Assembly (NCBI GenBank): GCA_041686915.1
Contig: JAWLDB010000008.1
Span: 1-43,557 of the forward strand
Direction of reading: 5' to 3'
DNA length: 43,557 nt
Origin: JAWLDB01 sp041686915
GTDB lineage: Bacteria > Bacillota > UBA994 > UBA5500
In this document: piece after piece, positions 24,711 to 31,800 of the stretch
Position numbering within the stretch: position 1 is the first letter of the stretch
How the letters are laid out: each line of letters starts with the position of its first letter
Position numbers and translations under genes: made by a program
The notes under the pieces: generated by a model
The model's database searches: none
What the model saw: the letters and a program-made list of their open reading frames with translations, nothing else
What the model was told of the DNA's origin: nothing

Positions 24711-25190
24711 TTGAACGAAGCGCTAGTTACAGTAATTACCTGGCTGTTCTTCATTGCGGGAATGGCTGGCGCCTTAATCCCTATACTGCCTTCTTTGCCG
24801 CTTATTGTTGGTGGGATCTTGTTCTACGGTTACTTTCACGCCTGGCAGGGGCTGAGCCTACAGTTCTGGGCTGTGACAGCCACACTGGCTGCGTTAGGCT
24901 GGCTGCTTGAGCTAAAAGCCGGCACGGCGCTCTTGAGGAAACGCCAAGCATCAAAGAGCACTAGCCGTGCCGCACTCTTTGGCATACTGTTCGGGCCTAT
25001 AGTGCTTGGTCCTATTGGCATCATAGCAGGTCCACTTGCTCTCGCCGTTCTTGCGGAACTGATACAGGGAAAGCCCTTTGGTACAGCTTTGAATACGGGA
25101 CTACGAGCCTTGGGAGGGGTCTTCCTGGCGGCACTGGTGAAGCTTGGGTCCATTTGGGCCATCATCTTCTGGTTCTGGCGTAGTATCTAA
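24711..25190 (+). CDS. DUF456 family membrane protein
   Basis: The 159-aa product has about four hydrophobic segments and the glycine-rich pattern of DUF456 proteins (IAGMAGALIPILPSLPLIVGG near the start; GILFGPIVLGPIGIIAGPLALAVLAEL in the second half). The function of the family is unknown. The start is TTG behind GGAGGGAGTACC. It lies 87 bases before the yhbY gene in the same direction. Confidence 0.82.
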   Translation: MNEALVTVITWLFFIAGMAGALIPILPSLPLIVGGILFYGYFHAWQGLSLQFWAVTATLAALGWLLELKAGTALLRKRQASKSTSRAALFGILFGPIVLGPIGIIAGPLALAVLAELIQGKPFGTALNTGLRALGGVFLAALVKLGSIWAIIFWFWRSI

Positions 25191-25277
25191 CGCAGATGTT
25201 GCACTGCCACGATTTGTATGGTAGAAATAGAGATAACCTATGGAGGGCTGACTTAGCCCGGAGAGGAAAGATGACAT

Positions 25278-25568
25278 ATGGTAACGAGTAAACAACGCAG
25301 CTACCTGCGCGGTTTGGCCAACACCCTTGACCCGCTGTTCCAAGTGGGCAAAGGTGGTGTAAACGAAGGCGTGGTTACTGCCGTAGATAAGGCGTTGACA
25401 GCAAGGGAACTGATCAAGCTCAAAGTTCTTAAGACCAGTGAAGAAGGTCCAAAGGAAGTAGCAAACGCCCTGGCTGAAGCTACTGCTTCCGACGTGATCC
25501 AAGTGATCGGCTTCAATATCGTGCTGTACCGACGCAATCCGGAAGAACCAAAAATTGAACTACCATAG
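25278..25568 (+). CDS. yhbY: YhbY-type RNA-binding protein (CRM domain)
   Basis: The 96-aa product is a single CRS1-YhbY domain. The family signature is LDPLFQVGKGGVNEGVV with the GxxG loop, then ARELIKLKVL and IGFNIVLYRR. Such proteins associate with pre-50S ribosomal particles. ATG 25278 follows GGAGAGGAAAGATGAC. A GGGCC-rich hairpin follows the stop codon. Confidence 0.93.
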   Translation: MVTSKQRSYLRGLANTLDPLFQVGKGGVNEGVVTAVDKALTARELIKLKVLKTSEEGPKEVANALAEATASDVIQVIGFNIVLYRRNPEEPKIELP

Positions 25569-25570
25569 AA

Positions 25571-25598
25571 TCAAACAGGCCCGCAAGGGCCTGTTTGA
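25571..25598. terminator. Hairpin terminator after yhbY
   Basis: TCAAACAGGCCC pairs with GGGCCTGTTTGA over 12 bp with the loop GCAA. The T run is inside the stem end (GTTTGACTGTCT). It may serve yhbY and the convergent DUF421 gene. Confidence 0.7.
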
Positions 25599-25660
25599 CT
25601 GTCTACACCTGCTGTCTTTTGGGACACACTTTGGGCATATCACTAAACCATATGTACTGT

Positions 25661-26539
25661 TTATGACTGCTTATTGGGCACATTTGGGAGACTGTCTTTC
25701 TCTGCTTTGTTCAGCTGATAGTCTTCGTATTTGTGTTCAGGCCAGCTGACAGGTTTCTCCCGGACAAGCTCTTCGGCCAGCTTGCGTTCAGTGTGGCTCT
25801 CTCCTGGCCTGCTGGCTAGCTTTTCATGTAAGTTATGCCGCTTAAACAGATGGTCGTCATACTTGTCCACATAGAGCTCGAGGTTATCATCAATCGTGGC
25901 AAGAGCGATTTCACTGACAAACTCCACTCCATAAGCGCGGATACGATCGCGCAACCATTTCTCGTTCAGATTGCAGGCTTCAAGATTCTCATGGAGTACC
26001 TGCCCGTCTATGATCACTTCCAGAGGTAAACCAGTCGGCCGACCTGCCACCAACATGTCCTGTTTCGTCAAGGGTTCTGCCTGCGGATTGCGCAATACTG
26101 ATAAGTCTCCGCCGGGTTCCAGCACTGCAACTTCCACATCTGCCAGGCGGAAGACATTCCGCCGGCGCAAGCGGGAGAGCAGTTCCTCGGAGGATAGCCT
26201 TCTCTTGTGCAGGTTATGTTCGAGCATATGTCCTTGATAAACTAGAATGGTTGGCTCGCCATCCAAAGCTGATCGCACGGTACGGCTGCGCAGCAGTACG
26301 TAACGTTCGAGCACGAACAAGCCCACCCAGATAAGAAACACAACGGCAGCATTGACGGGCGATATTGGGACGCCGACAGCAGCTTGTAGGACGGCCAGGG
26401 TGATGCCGGCCAGCACCAGGAATTGCAGTGCCGTCATCTGGCTGACTTCACGAGCGCCTAGCAAGTAAACAGCCAAGCGCAGCACAACATACGCGGCAAA
26501 AGCCCTGAACAGGCCGGCTAATATCAGATCCATCGTCAT
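25661..26539 (-). CDS. DUF421 (YetF/YcaP-like) membrane protein
   Basis: The 292-aa product has three N-terminal helices (about 5-25, 35-55, 62-80) and a soluble DUF421 domain. Typical segments are LRLAVYLLGAREVSQMTALQFLVL and DGEPTILVYQGHMLEHNLHKRRLSSEELLSRLR. A second DUF421-like repeat follows (PLEVIIDGQVLHENLEACNLNEKWLRDRI). Proteins of this family often occur with DUF1657 proteins and SpoVA proteins in Firmicutes spore loci. A DUF1657 gene lies just upstream on the same strand, but a hairpin stands between them. The molecular function is not established. Confidence 0.86.
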   Translation of the reverse strand: MTMDLILAGLFRAFAAYVVLRLAVYLLGAREVSQMTALQFLVLAGITLAVLQAAVGVPISPVNAAVVFLIWVGLFVLERYVLLRSRTVRSALDGEPTILVYQGHMLEHNLHKRRLSSEELLSRLRRRNVFRLADVEVAVLEPGGDLSVLRNPQAEPLTKQDMLVAGRPTGLPLEVIIDGQVLHENLEACNLNEKWLRDRIRAYGVEFVSEIALATIDDNLELYVDKYDDHLFKRHNLHEKLASRPGESHTERKLAEELVREKPVSWPEHKYEDYQLNKAEKDSLPNVPNKQS

Positions 26540-26593
26540 GTCCCCCTTAACACAAACAGATTGCGCAATTAGTTTGCGTCAAACAGGGCAGAT

Positions 26594-26622
26594 AAAAACC
26601 CTCTGCCATGCAGAGGGTTTTT
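26594..26622. terminator. Bidirectional terminator between DUF1657 and DUF421 genes
   Basis: AAAAACCCTCTGC pairs with GCAGAGGGTTTTT over 13 bp with a three-base loop. On the minus strand it ends the DUF1657 transcript, 6 bases after its stop codon. Confidence 0.88.
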
Positions 26623-26627
26623 GTAGA

Positions 26628-26903
26628 TTATCGCTGTTTGTTCTTGTTAGTTAGGTTTGCCTGAGTAGGCAGTATGGCACTACCGTAAGTAGGCTGAATT
26701 TCCGAAGCATACTGAGGCTCTTCCTGCATTAAGTAATTCAAACGGGACTTCAGTTGCGATACAGTATTGTCCATGGTTTGGGCTAACTGCTGGAACATCT
26801 GCTTGGCCTGCTGATCCTTAGTTTCAAGTGCAAAGGTCTTTAGATTAGCTGCAACGCTTTCGGCACTGGCAACGGTAGTGGCGAACTTGCTGGCAACGGT
26901 CAA
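26628..26903 (-). CDS. DUF1657 small protein
   Basis: The 91-aa product matches DUF1657: VASAESVAANLKTFALETKDQQAKQMFQQLAQTMDN is helical and the rest (SQLKSRLNYLMQEEPQY) completes a coiled-coil-like two-helix domain. Homologues in Bacillus sit in mobile spore heat-resistance operons with SpoVA and DUF421 proteins. Here only the DUF421 partner is nearby. The start is TTG 26903, eight bases behind GGAGG. Function is unknown. Confidence 0.85.
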   Translation of the reverse strand: MTVASKFATTVASAESVAANLKTFALETKDQQAKQMFQQLAQTMDNTVSQLKSRLNYLMQEEPQYASEIQPTYGSAILPTQANLTNKNKQR

Positions 26904-27084
26904 GTGGAATTCCTCCTCTTTTCTTGTTTGTTACGCCTTCAGTTTGCCCAGCCGGACTGCTACACCATCATACTTGGCAGGTGACATTATATGTAATGAG
27001 CATGCACAATCGATGCGGCAAAGTTGCCAAGCAATTAAACGCACCAATTGGCTTATCGACCATAAATTAGCTCCCAAACCTCGC

Positions 27085-27113
27085 TTGACAGCGATTTGCA
27101 CCCGCGCTATACT
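27085..27113 (+). promoter_or_regulatory. SigmaA promoter of tRNA-Leu(CAA)
   Basis: A perfect TTGACA (27085-27090) and TATACT (27108-27113) are 17 bases apart. The expected start lies a few bases ahead of the mature tRNA. Confidence 0.9.
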
Positions 27114-27123
27114 AGTAAAGCAA

Positions 27124-27208
27124 GCCGAAGTGGCGGAATGGCAGACGCACTTGACTCAAAATCAAGCGTGGTTTCCACGTGTCGGTTCGAGTCCGACCTT
27201 CGGCACCA
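27124..27208 (+). tRNA. tRNA-Leu(CAA)
   Basis: An 85-base class II tRNA with acceptor stem GCCGAAG/CTTCGGC, encoded CCA, long variable arm GTGGTTTCCAC and anticodon loop CTCAAAA, so the anticodon is CAA (codon UUG). Confidence 0.95.
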
Positions 27209-27219
27209 TTTGAGTTCTT

Positions 27220-27249
27220 AATGCAGAGCAGCAATGCTCTGCATTTTTT
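27220..27249 (+). terminator. Terminator of tRNA-Leu(CAA)
   Basis: AATGCAGAGC pairs with GCTCTGCATT with a six-base loop and is followed by TTTTG. It lies 11 bases after the CCA end. Confidence 0.9.
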
Positions 27250-27538
27250 GTTGGCTCTCAATCCAATCTTATAACCAGGGTCTACTGCCCATTACCGAAG
27301 TTCTTACAGATGGAACTTAACCGCAGGCTGCATGTCCTGCGGTTTTGTTATGCCCCGCTGTCTCTTTGCCGTTAGCTAGCCACTTGAACCGATTCTGTTA
27401 GATATTCCTTTGCCAATGAGGCAAAAAACACCCCAATAGGAGTATAATATAATAAAGTGATTATTCTGTATTTGCTGCCTTGGGGCTGGTGTACCAGGTA
27501 CGGCGGCTCAGACAACACTGCAATAGGGAGTGATAAGA
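27250..27538. other. Non-coding stretch with a second hairpin and a probable promoter
   Basis: No gene is visible. AACCGCAGG pairs with CCTGCGGTT at 27319-27344, followed by TTGTT, and looks like another terminator. TATAATATAAT at 27444-27454 may be the -10 of the small gene at 27539; no clear -35 is present. TTTGCC/GGCAAA at about 27409-27425 forms a small hairpin. Confidence 0.4.
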
Positions 27539-27694
27539 TTGGCATGGATTATAGCTGGCATGGTCCTCGTCTATATGGTCTCCTTCGCTGTTGCACGCAG
27601 AAGATTACGGGATAAATGGCATACGCGAACTCAAGATGATGAATGTGCGACATGCCCCAGAGCAGAAATATGTGATAGGACCCCTCTTTTGTGA
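27539..27694 (+). CDS. Small membrane protein with a CxxC-x5-C cluster, hypothetical
   Basis: A 51-codon frame starts at TTG 27539 behind AGGGAG and ends at TGA 27692-27694. The predicted product has one N-terminal hydrophobic helix (AWIIAGMVLVYMVSFAVA), then a basic stretch (RRRLRDKWHTR) and a C-terminal cysteine cluster, CATCPRAEIC. The topology suggests a cytoplasmic tail that might bind a metal or Fe-S cluster. A terminator with a six-T run follows at 27773-27800. I recognise no family; the call rests on the start context, the helix and the terminator. Confidence 0.55.
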   Translation: MAWIIAGMVLVYMVSFAVARRRLRDKWHTRTQDDECATCPRAEICDRTPLL

Positions 27695-27772
27695 CGAGCT
27701 CATTTCCCCTGTCAGTATATGCATGCGCCGAAGTTTAATAGATGTTGCTACTATTGCTCCTGGGTGAAAACT

Positions 27773-27800
27773 AAAGCGAGACCAAACGGCCTCGCTTTTT
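27773..27800. terminator. Bidirectional terminator between convergent genes
   Basis: AAAGCGAG pairs with CTCGCTTT and is followed by a T run on the plus strand and TAGTTTTC on the minus strand. It serves the small gene on the left and the amidohydrolase on the right. Confidence 0.8.
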
Positions 27801-27811
27801 TGGTACCTGTA

Positions 27812-29236
27812 TTACAGCTTGTTCTCTCGCATGAACTGAGCGTTCGTGCCGTTGACTGCGTTGAACTGTTCAGTAGCCTGCTCGCCAATGATTGCCGGGA
27901 ACTGTTGCACTGCGTCGAGGTACTCATTCTCATTGATGGCCAGAATCCTGCCGTCCCGATAAATCACCCTACCGTCAACTACAGAAAGGACCACTTCGTC
28001 TCCTCTGGCGCTGTACACCAAATTGGGGACTATGTTGCGCATGGGGTGGGTGTATACAGGCAGCATAGAGGGCCTCTTGAGGTCGATAGCGATGAAGTCT
28101 GCGCGCTTGCCTACTTCCAAGGAGCCAACCAAATCACCAAGTCCGACCGCTCTGGCGCCCTCGATGGTAGCCATGCGCAGCGCTCGCCAGGCTGGCACCA
28201 TCTCCGGATTCTGGTATTTGATCTTATTGAACAGGGCCACCAGCTTCATCTCGTTGATGATGTTGTGGCAGTTGTTGCCCGGAGCCTGGTCTGAGCCGAG
28301 GGCTACGTTACCGCCTGCTTGTTGGAAAGCAGTAGACGGGGGAACAATCCCATCGATGATGCCGATAGAACCCGGACAGACAATCATGGAGGCTCCACTC
28401 TCCGCCACTATCCTGGCTTCCTCATCATCGGCATCGGTCAGATGAACTGCCAACAAGCTTTCATCCAGATACCCAATCTCTTTTAGCCAAGCTATCGGCC
28501 GCTTACCATAGCGCTTGACGACTTGGTACGTCTCCCTGTCTCCCTGCTGAGTATGCATATGAATCTTAGTATTGCGCTCCTTTGCGAGCTTCTGTACCCT
28601 CAACAACAGCTCCTCACTCAAAAAGTCTGCTCCCTGTGGCCCGAACAGTATCTTGATGCGCCCATCTCCCCGGTTTTGCCACCTGTCGTATAGCTCCAGG
28701 TTCTCCGTAAGCGATGCTTCTCCGAGAGCTGGGTCATACTCATACAGTTCTCCTGGGTTGTAGATGCGTCGCTTTGCTTCTCTGATAGTGTGAGTGATGT
28801 TGCCTCTAGCCCCCAGCTTGTAGATGAACTCACAGACTGGATCCATGTCTGTAGAATAGTCACCCAAGGTTGTTGTGCCTGTTCGGATTGCTTCGATGAT
28901 GGCCAATCGGCTGCCCGCCAACATTGCTTCACTACTTGCAACAGCGCTAAACGGCCCTAGCCCATACATCATCCAGTAGTTGGTATCCTGCGCCAGACCT
29001 CGCAAAATGGCCAAGGGCGTATGCATATGGCCATCGATGAACCCAGGGAGCACTGCATGATGCGACAGGTCCAAAGTCTCTTCAGCCTGGTAAGCTTGCT
29101 CAATCACACTTTCAGGCTCGATAGCGACTATCTTGCCAGAGTCAACAGCCATAGCGACCCCACTCTTATAGCCGACGCCTTTCCCTTCCATCGTGTAGAA
29201 GTGCGGCGATTTTACTATCATATCGATTGTTTGCAT
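27812..29236 (-). CDS. TRZ/ATZ-type amidohydrolase (deaminase-like)
   Basis: The 474-aa product belongs to the metal-dependent amidohydrolase superfamily, close to the TRZ/ATZ group that deaminates or dechlorinates nitrogen heterocycles and S-adenosylhomocysteine. Metal-site motifs are GFIDGHMHTP (His70, His72), KIHMHTQQG, LLAVHLTDADD and LGSDQAPGNN. The usual histidine after the AVH segment reads as LTDADD, a change that may alter the substrate. A beta-sandwich domain is formed by both ends (GKIVAIE; GKRADFIAIDL). ATG 29236 has a weak site, AAGGGATGG. The substrate is unknown. The gene is monocistronic. Confidence 0.85.
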   Translation of the reverse strand: MQTIDMIVKSPHFYTMEGKGVGYKSGVAMAVDSGKIVAIEPESVIEQAYQAEETLDLSHHAVLPGFIDGHMHTPLAILRGLAQDTNYWMMYGLGPFSAVASSEAMLAGSRLAIIEAIRTGTTTLGDYSTDMDPVCEFIYKLGARGNITHTIREAKRRIYNPGELYEYDPALGEASLTENLELYDRWQNRGDGRIKILFGPQGADFLSEELLLRVQKLAKERNTKIHMHTQQGDRETYQVVKRYGKRPIAWLKEIGYLDESLLAVHLTDADDEEARIVAESGASMIVCPGSIGIIDGIVPPSTAFQQAGGNVALGSDQAPGNNCHNIINEMKLVALFNKIKYQNPEMVPAWRALRMATIEGARAVGLGDLVGSLEVGKRADFIAIDLKRPSMLPVYTHPMRNIVPNLVYSARGDEVVLSVVDGRVIYRDGRILAINENEYLDAVQQFPAIIGEQATEQFNAVNGTNAQFMRENKL

Positions 29237-29385
29237 GCGACCATCCCTTCCGTTGTTCTTGTTTGAGAAATCTGCTTTCAGGCTATTAGTTCACTGCCCC
29301 CTGGCTGCCTTCCTGCTTTCGAAGTCAAAACCCGCTACCTTGCTCAATAGTCAAACTGTTTACCAGCACTGCCGGGAGGACTATG

Positions 29386-29547
29386 ATGCCAGCGCATAGA
29401 AAGATAGAAGACTACAACTTTCCTTACAACGAATGGAGTGACAGACGTGACCAACAAGCCCAGGTCCCTCGCAGCCTGCGATATCAATACTGTTGTCAAA
29501 CAGCTGTTTTCATTGCTGCCGGGGGGCGTTTCCATAGCCCTGGATAG
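29386..29547 (+). CDS. Possible 53-codon ORF overlapping the kinase start in another frame
   Basis: GGGAGG stands six bases before ATG 29386, a stronger start site than that of the kinase gene itself. The frame gives a 53-aa, charged, Tyr-rich and Arg-rich product without any family match and overlaps the first 100 bases of the kinase gene. It may be a translated leader coupled to the kinase, or chance. Confidence is low. Confidence 0.3.
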   Translation: MPAHRKIEDYNFPYNEWSDRRDQQAQVPRSLRYQYCCQTAVFIAAGGRFHSPG

Positions 29548-31651
29548 CTCTTGTCAGAAAGTAATCCATAATGACATTGCCGCCCGCTTCTTGAGGATTG
29601 GACCAGAAGTATCTCTGTCACTCTCCTGCACAAGCTCTCCCGCTTTGAGGGTCTTCCAAGCACAGCGCGAGCTTCAGCCGCATGAGCTGCCTATACAGCG
29701 GGCTGCGTTCTATGGTATAGAGACTTCTCGCGAAGAGTATCGATTAGTTTGGCCTGACGGAGTAGAGAAGCATTGCATCACCAGCTGCAAACCGTTGTAT
29801 GGTGATGATGGCCAGATCGTGGGAGCGGTTGCTACCGTGGAGGACATCACAGACCGTAAACAGCAACAGATGGAGCTACAGAGGTTGGATGGAGAGCTGC
29901 ACTATCTGTTTAATGCCGCCAAGGATATTATCACAGTTGCTGATATCAATGAACGACGCTTTATCCGGGTCAACCCGGCAGTTCAGCAAATACTGGGATA
30001 TTCTCGGGAAGAGATGACGGCCCAGCCCTTCAACACCTTCTTTCACCCTGATGACATCCAGCCGATGAATGAACACCGGCGACGGATCCTGCGGGGTGAC
30101 GGACCTCACAACTACCTTAATCGCTACCGCTGCAAGGACGGGTCATATCGTTGGCTATCCTGGACTACAGTACTGGACAAGGACAAGCGCTACAGCTATT
30201 CCATCGCACGCGATATTACGGCCCAGAAAGAAATGGAGCAGGAGCTTCAACGTCTCGACTCGGAACTGCATCAACTATATAACCTGGCTGAGGACATCAT
30301 TGGTATAGCGGATGTTGCTGCGCGCCGATTTATACGTGTTAATCCTGCAGTGCAGCGCCTATTGGGGTACACTCAGGATGAGTTCACAGCTAGGCCTTAC
30401 AGTTGCTTGTTTCACCCTGATGACACGTCGCTCTTGGACGAGCAATACAGAGAACTGATTGAAAGGAAAAGCGGCAACCATTTACTAGCTAGGTATAGAG
30501 CCAAAACAGGAGACTATAAATGGATATCCTGGGTCGGAGTGGTAGATCCTGTGACAATGTACAGTTACTGTATCGGGCGTGATGTTACTAGACAGATCGA
30601 GACCGAACAGAAACTTGAGGAGCTTACCCGTGAACTACGCCAACTCTATGCAGTGTGTAGCGATATTATTGGCATAGCAGACCAGGTTAGCCACAGCTTC
30701 ACCGCAGTAAACCCAGCAGTGCAGAAGATCCTCGGTTACACACCCGATGAGTTTACGTCATGTTCGTACTTTGATCTCGTTCACCCTGATGACCTGGCGG
30801 CAAGCATGCAAGCTGAAACGCTAGAAGTAGGCACCCACGGTATCTTCTCAAACCGATTGCGATGCAAAAACGGGGACTACAAGTGGATTTCCTGGACTTG
30901 GAGCCATAACCACGAAAGCAACCTCATCTACGCTATCGGACGAGATATCACCACCCATAAGGCGATGGAGCAGGAGATGCTCAGGTTAGATCGCCTTAAC
31001 CTGGCCGGGGAACTGGCCGTATCCATCGGCCACGAGATACGCAACCCTATGACGACAGTGCGTGGCTATCTACAGCTAATGCTGAGAAAAGCGGCCTATG
31101 CCGCTGACCGCGAGAATATCGAGCTGATGATAGAAGAAATTGACCGTGCTAACGGGATTATTTCGGAGTTTCTGTCCGTTGCCAAAACGAAAGCAATTAA
31201 CCGCCAGGCCACAAGCTTGCATGAGCTTGTACAAGCAATTTTGCCCCTAATCGAAGCTGATGCCTTCATGACTAGCCAGGAAGTTGTATCAGAACTTAGC
31301 AAAGTGCCTGAACTCTACCTTGATCCTAAGGAAATCCGCCAGCTGGTTCTTAATCTGACACGCAACGGCCTGGAAGCGATGCAGTGCAGAGGAACCCTTA
31401 CCATCAAGACTTATGAGACCACTAATGCAGTAGTGCTGGAGGTAAGTGACAGAGGGCCGGGCATCCCTGACCATGTACTGGAGAGAATGTTTGATCCTTT
31501 CTACACAAATAAACCGACTGGCACAGGGCTAGGACTCTCAGTTTGCCATCGGATCGCTGAGCAACACAAAGCAGCAATTAGGGTGGATACAAGCGGAAAG
31601 GGGACAACGTTTTCGGTGATTTTCCCGCTAAATGCCAATCAGATGCCATAG
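29447..31651 (+). CDS. Soluble histidine kinase with three tandem PAS domains
   Basis: The product (about 734 aa) has an N-terminal PAS-like region (about 1-130), then three very similar PAS-PAC units of about 122 residues (near 140-260, 262-384, 385-505), each with F(I/T)(R/A)VNPAVQ, LGY and a (F/V)HPDD segment. HisKA follows with IGHEIRNPM (His529), then HATPase with NLTRNGLEA, DRGPGIP, and TGLGLS. No membrane helix is seen, so it should act in the cytoplasm. The start is either GTG 29438 or GTG 29447; the second has GGAG at an eight-base spacing. It resembles sporulation or phosphorelay kinases and has no adjacent regulator. The PAS ligand is unknown. Confidence 0.88.
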   Translation: MTNKPRSLAACDINTVVKQLFSLLPGGVSIALDSSCQKVIHNDIAARFLRIGPEVSLSLSCTSSPALRVFQAQRELQPHELPIQRAAFYGIETSREEYRLVWPDGVEKHCITSCKPLYGDDGQIVGAVATVEDITDRKQQQMELQRLDGELHYLFNAAKDIITVADINERRFIRVNPAVQQILGYSREEMTAQPFNTFFHPDDIQPMNEHRRRILRGDGPHNYLNRYRCKDGSYRWLSWTTVLDKDKRYSYSIARDITAQKEMEQELQRLDSELHQLYNLAEDIIGIADVAARRFIRVNPAVQRLLGYTQDEFTARPYSCLFHPDDTSLLDEQYRELIERKSGNHLLARYRAKTGDYKWISWVGVVDPVTMYSYCIGRDVTRQIETEQKLEELTRELRQLYAVCSDIIGIADQVSHSFTAVNPAVQKILGYTPDEFTSCSYFDLVHPDDLAASMQAETLEVGTHGIFSNRLRCKNGDYKWISWTWSHNHESNLIYAIGRDITTHKAMEQEMLRLDRLNLAGELAVSIGHEIRNPMTTVRGYLQLMLRKAAYAADRENIELMIEEIDRANGIISEFLSVAKTKAINRQATSLHELVQAILPLIEADAFMTSQEVVSELSKVPELYLDPKEIRQLVLNLTRNGLEAMQCRGTLTIKTYETTNAVVLEVSDRGPGIPDHVLERMFDPFYTNKPTGTGLGLSVCHRIAEQHKAAIRVDTSGKGTTFSVIFPLNANQMP

Positions 31652-31654
31652 ATG

Positions 31655-31689
31655 CAGAGGGGGCGCCAGTTTTACTGGTGCCCCCTCTG
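31655..31689 (+). terminator. Terminator hairpin after the triple-PAS kinase
   Basis: AGAGGGGGCGCCAGT pairs with ACTGGTGCCCCCTCT with one G-T wobble and a three-base loop. Only a weak T-rich tail follows. Confidence 0.7.
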
Positions 31690-31800
31690 TCATTCCTGCC
31701 CCATGTCGTGTCACTTTCTGCCACATACAGCTTTGGGTAAAGGTACATACTTATCGTGACACACCTGGAGTAATCAGGCTATTTGTCAGGAGGCGACAAG

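Noticed and set aside
31708..31762. Inverted GTGTCAC/GTGACAC pair upstream of cooS as a CooA or CRP/FNR site
   Set aside because: The half-sites are about 41 bases apart, far more than the 6-base spacer of such sites. It is mentioned only as context.
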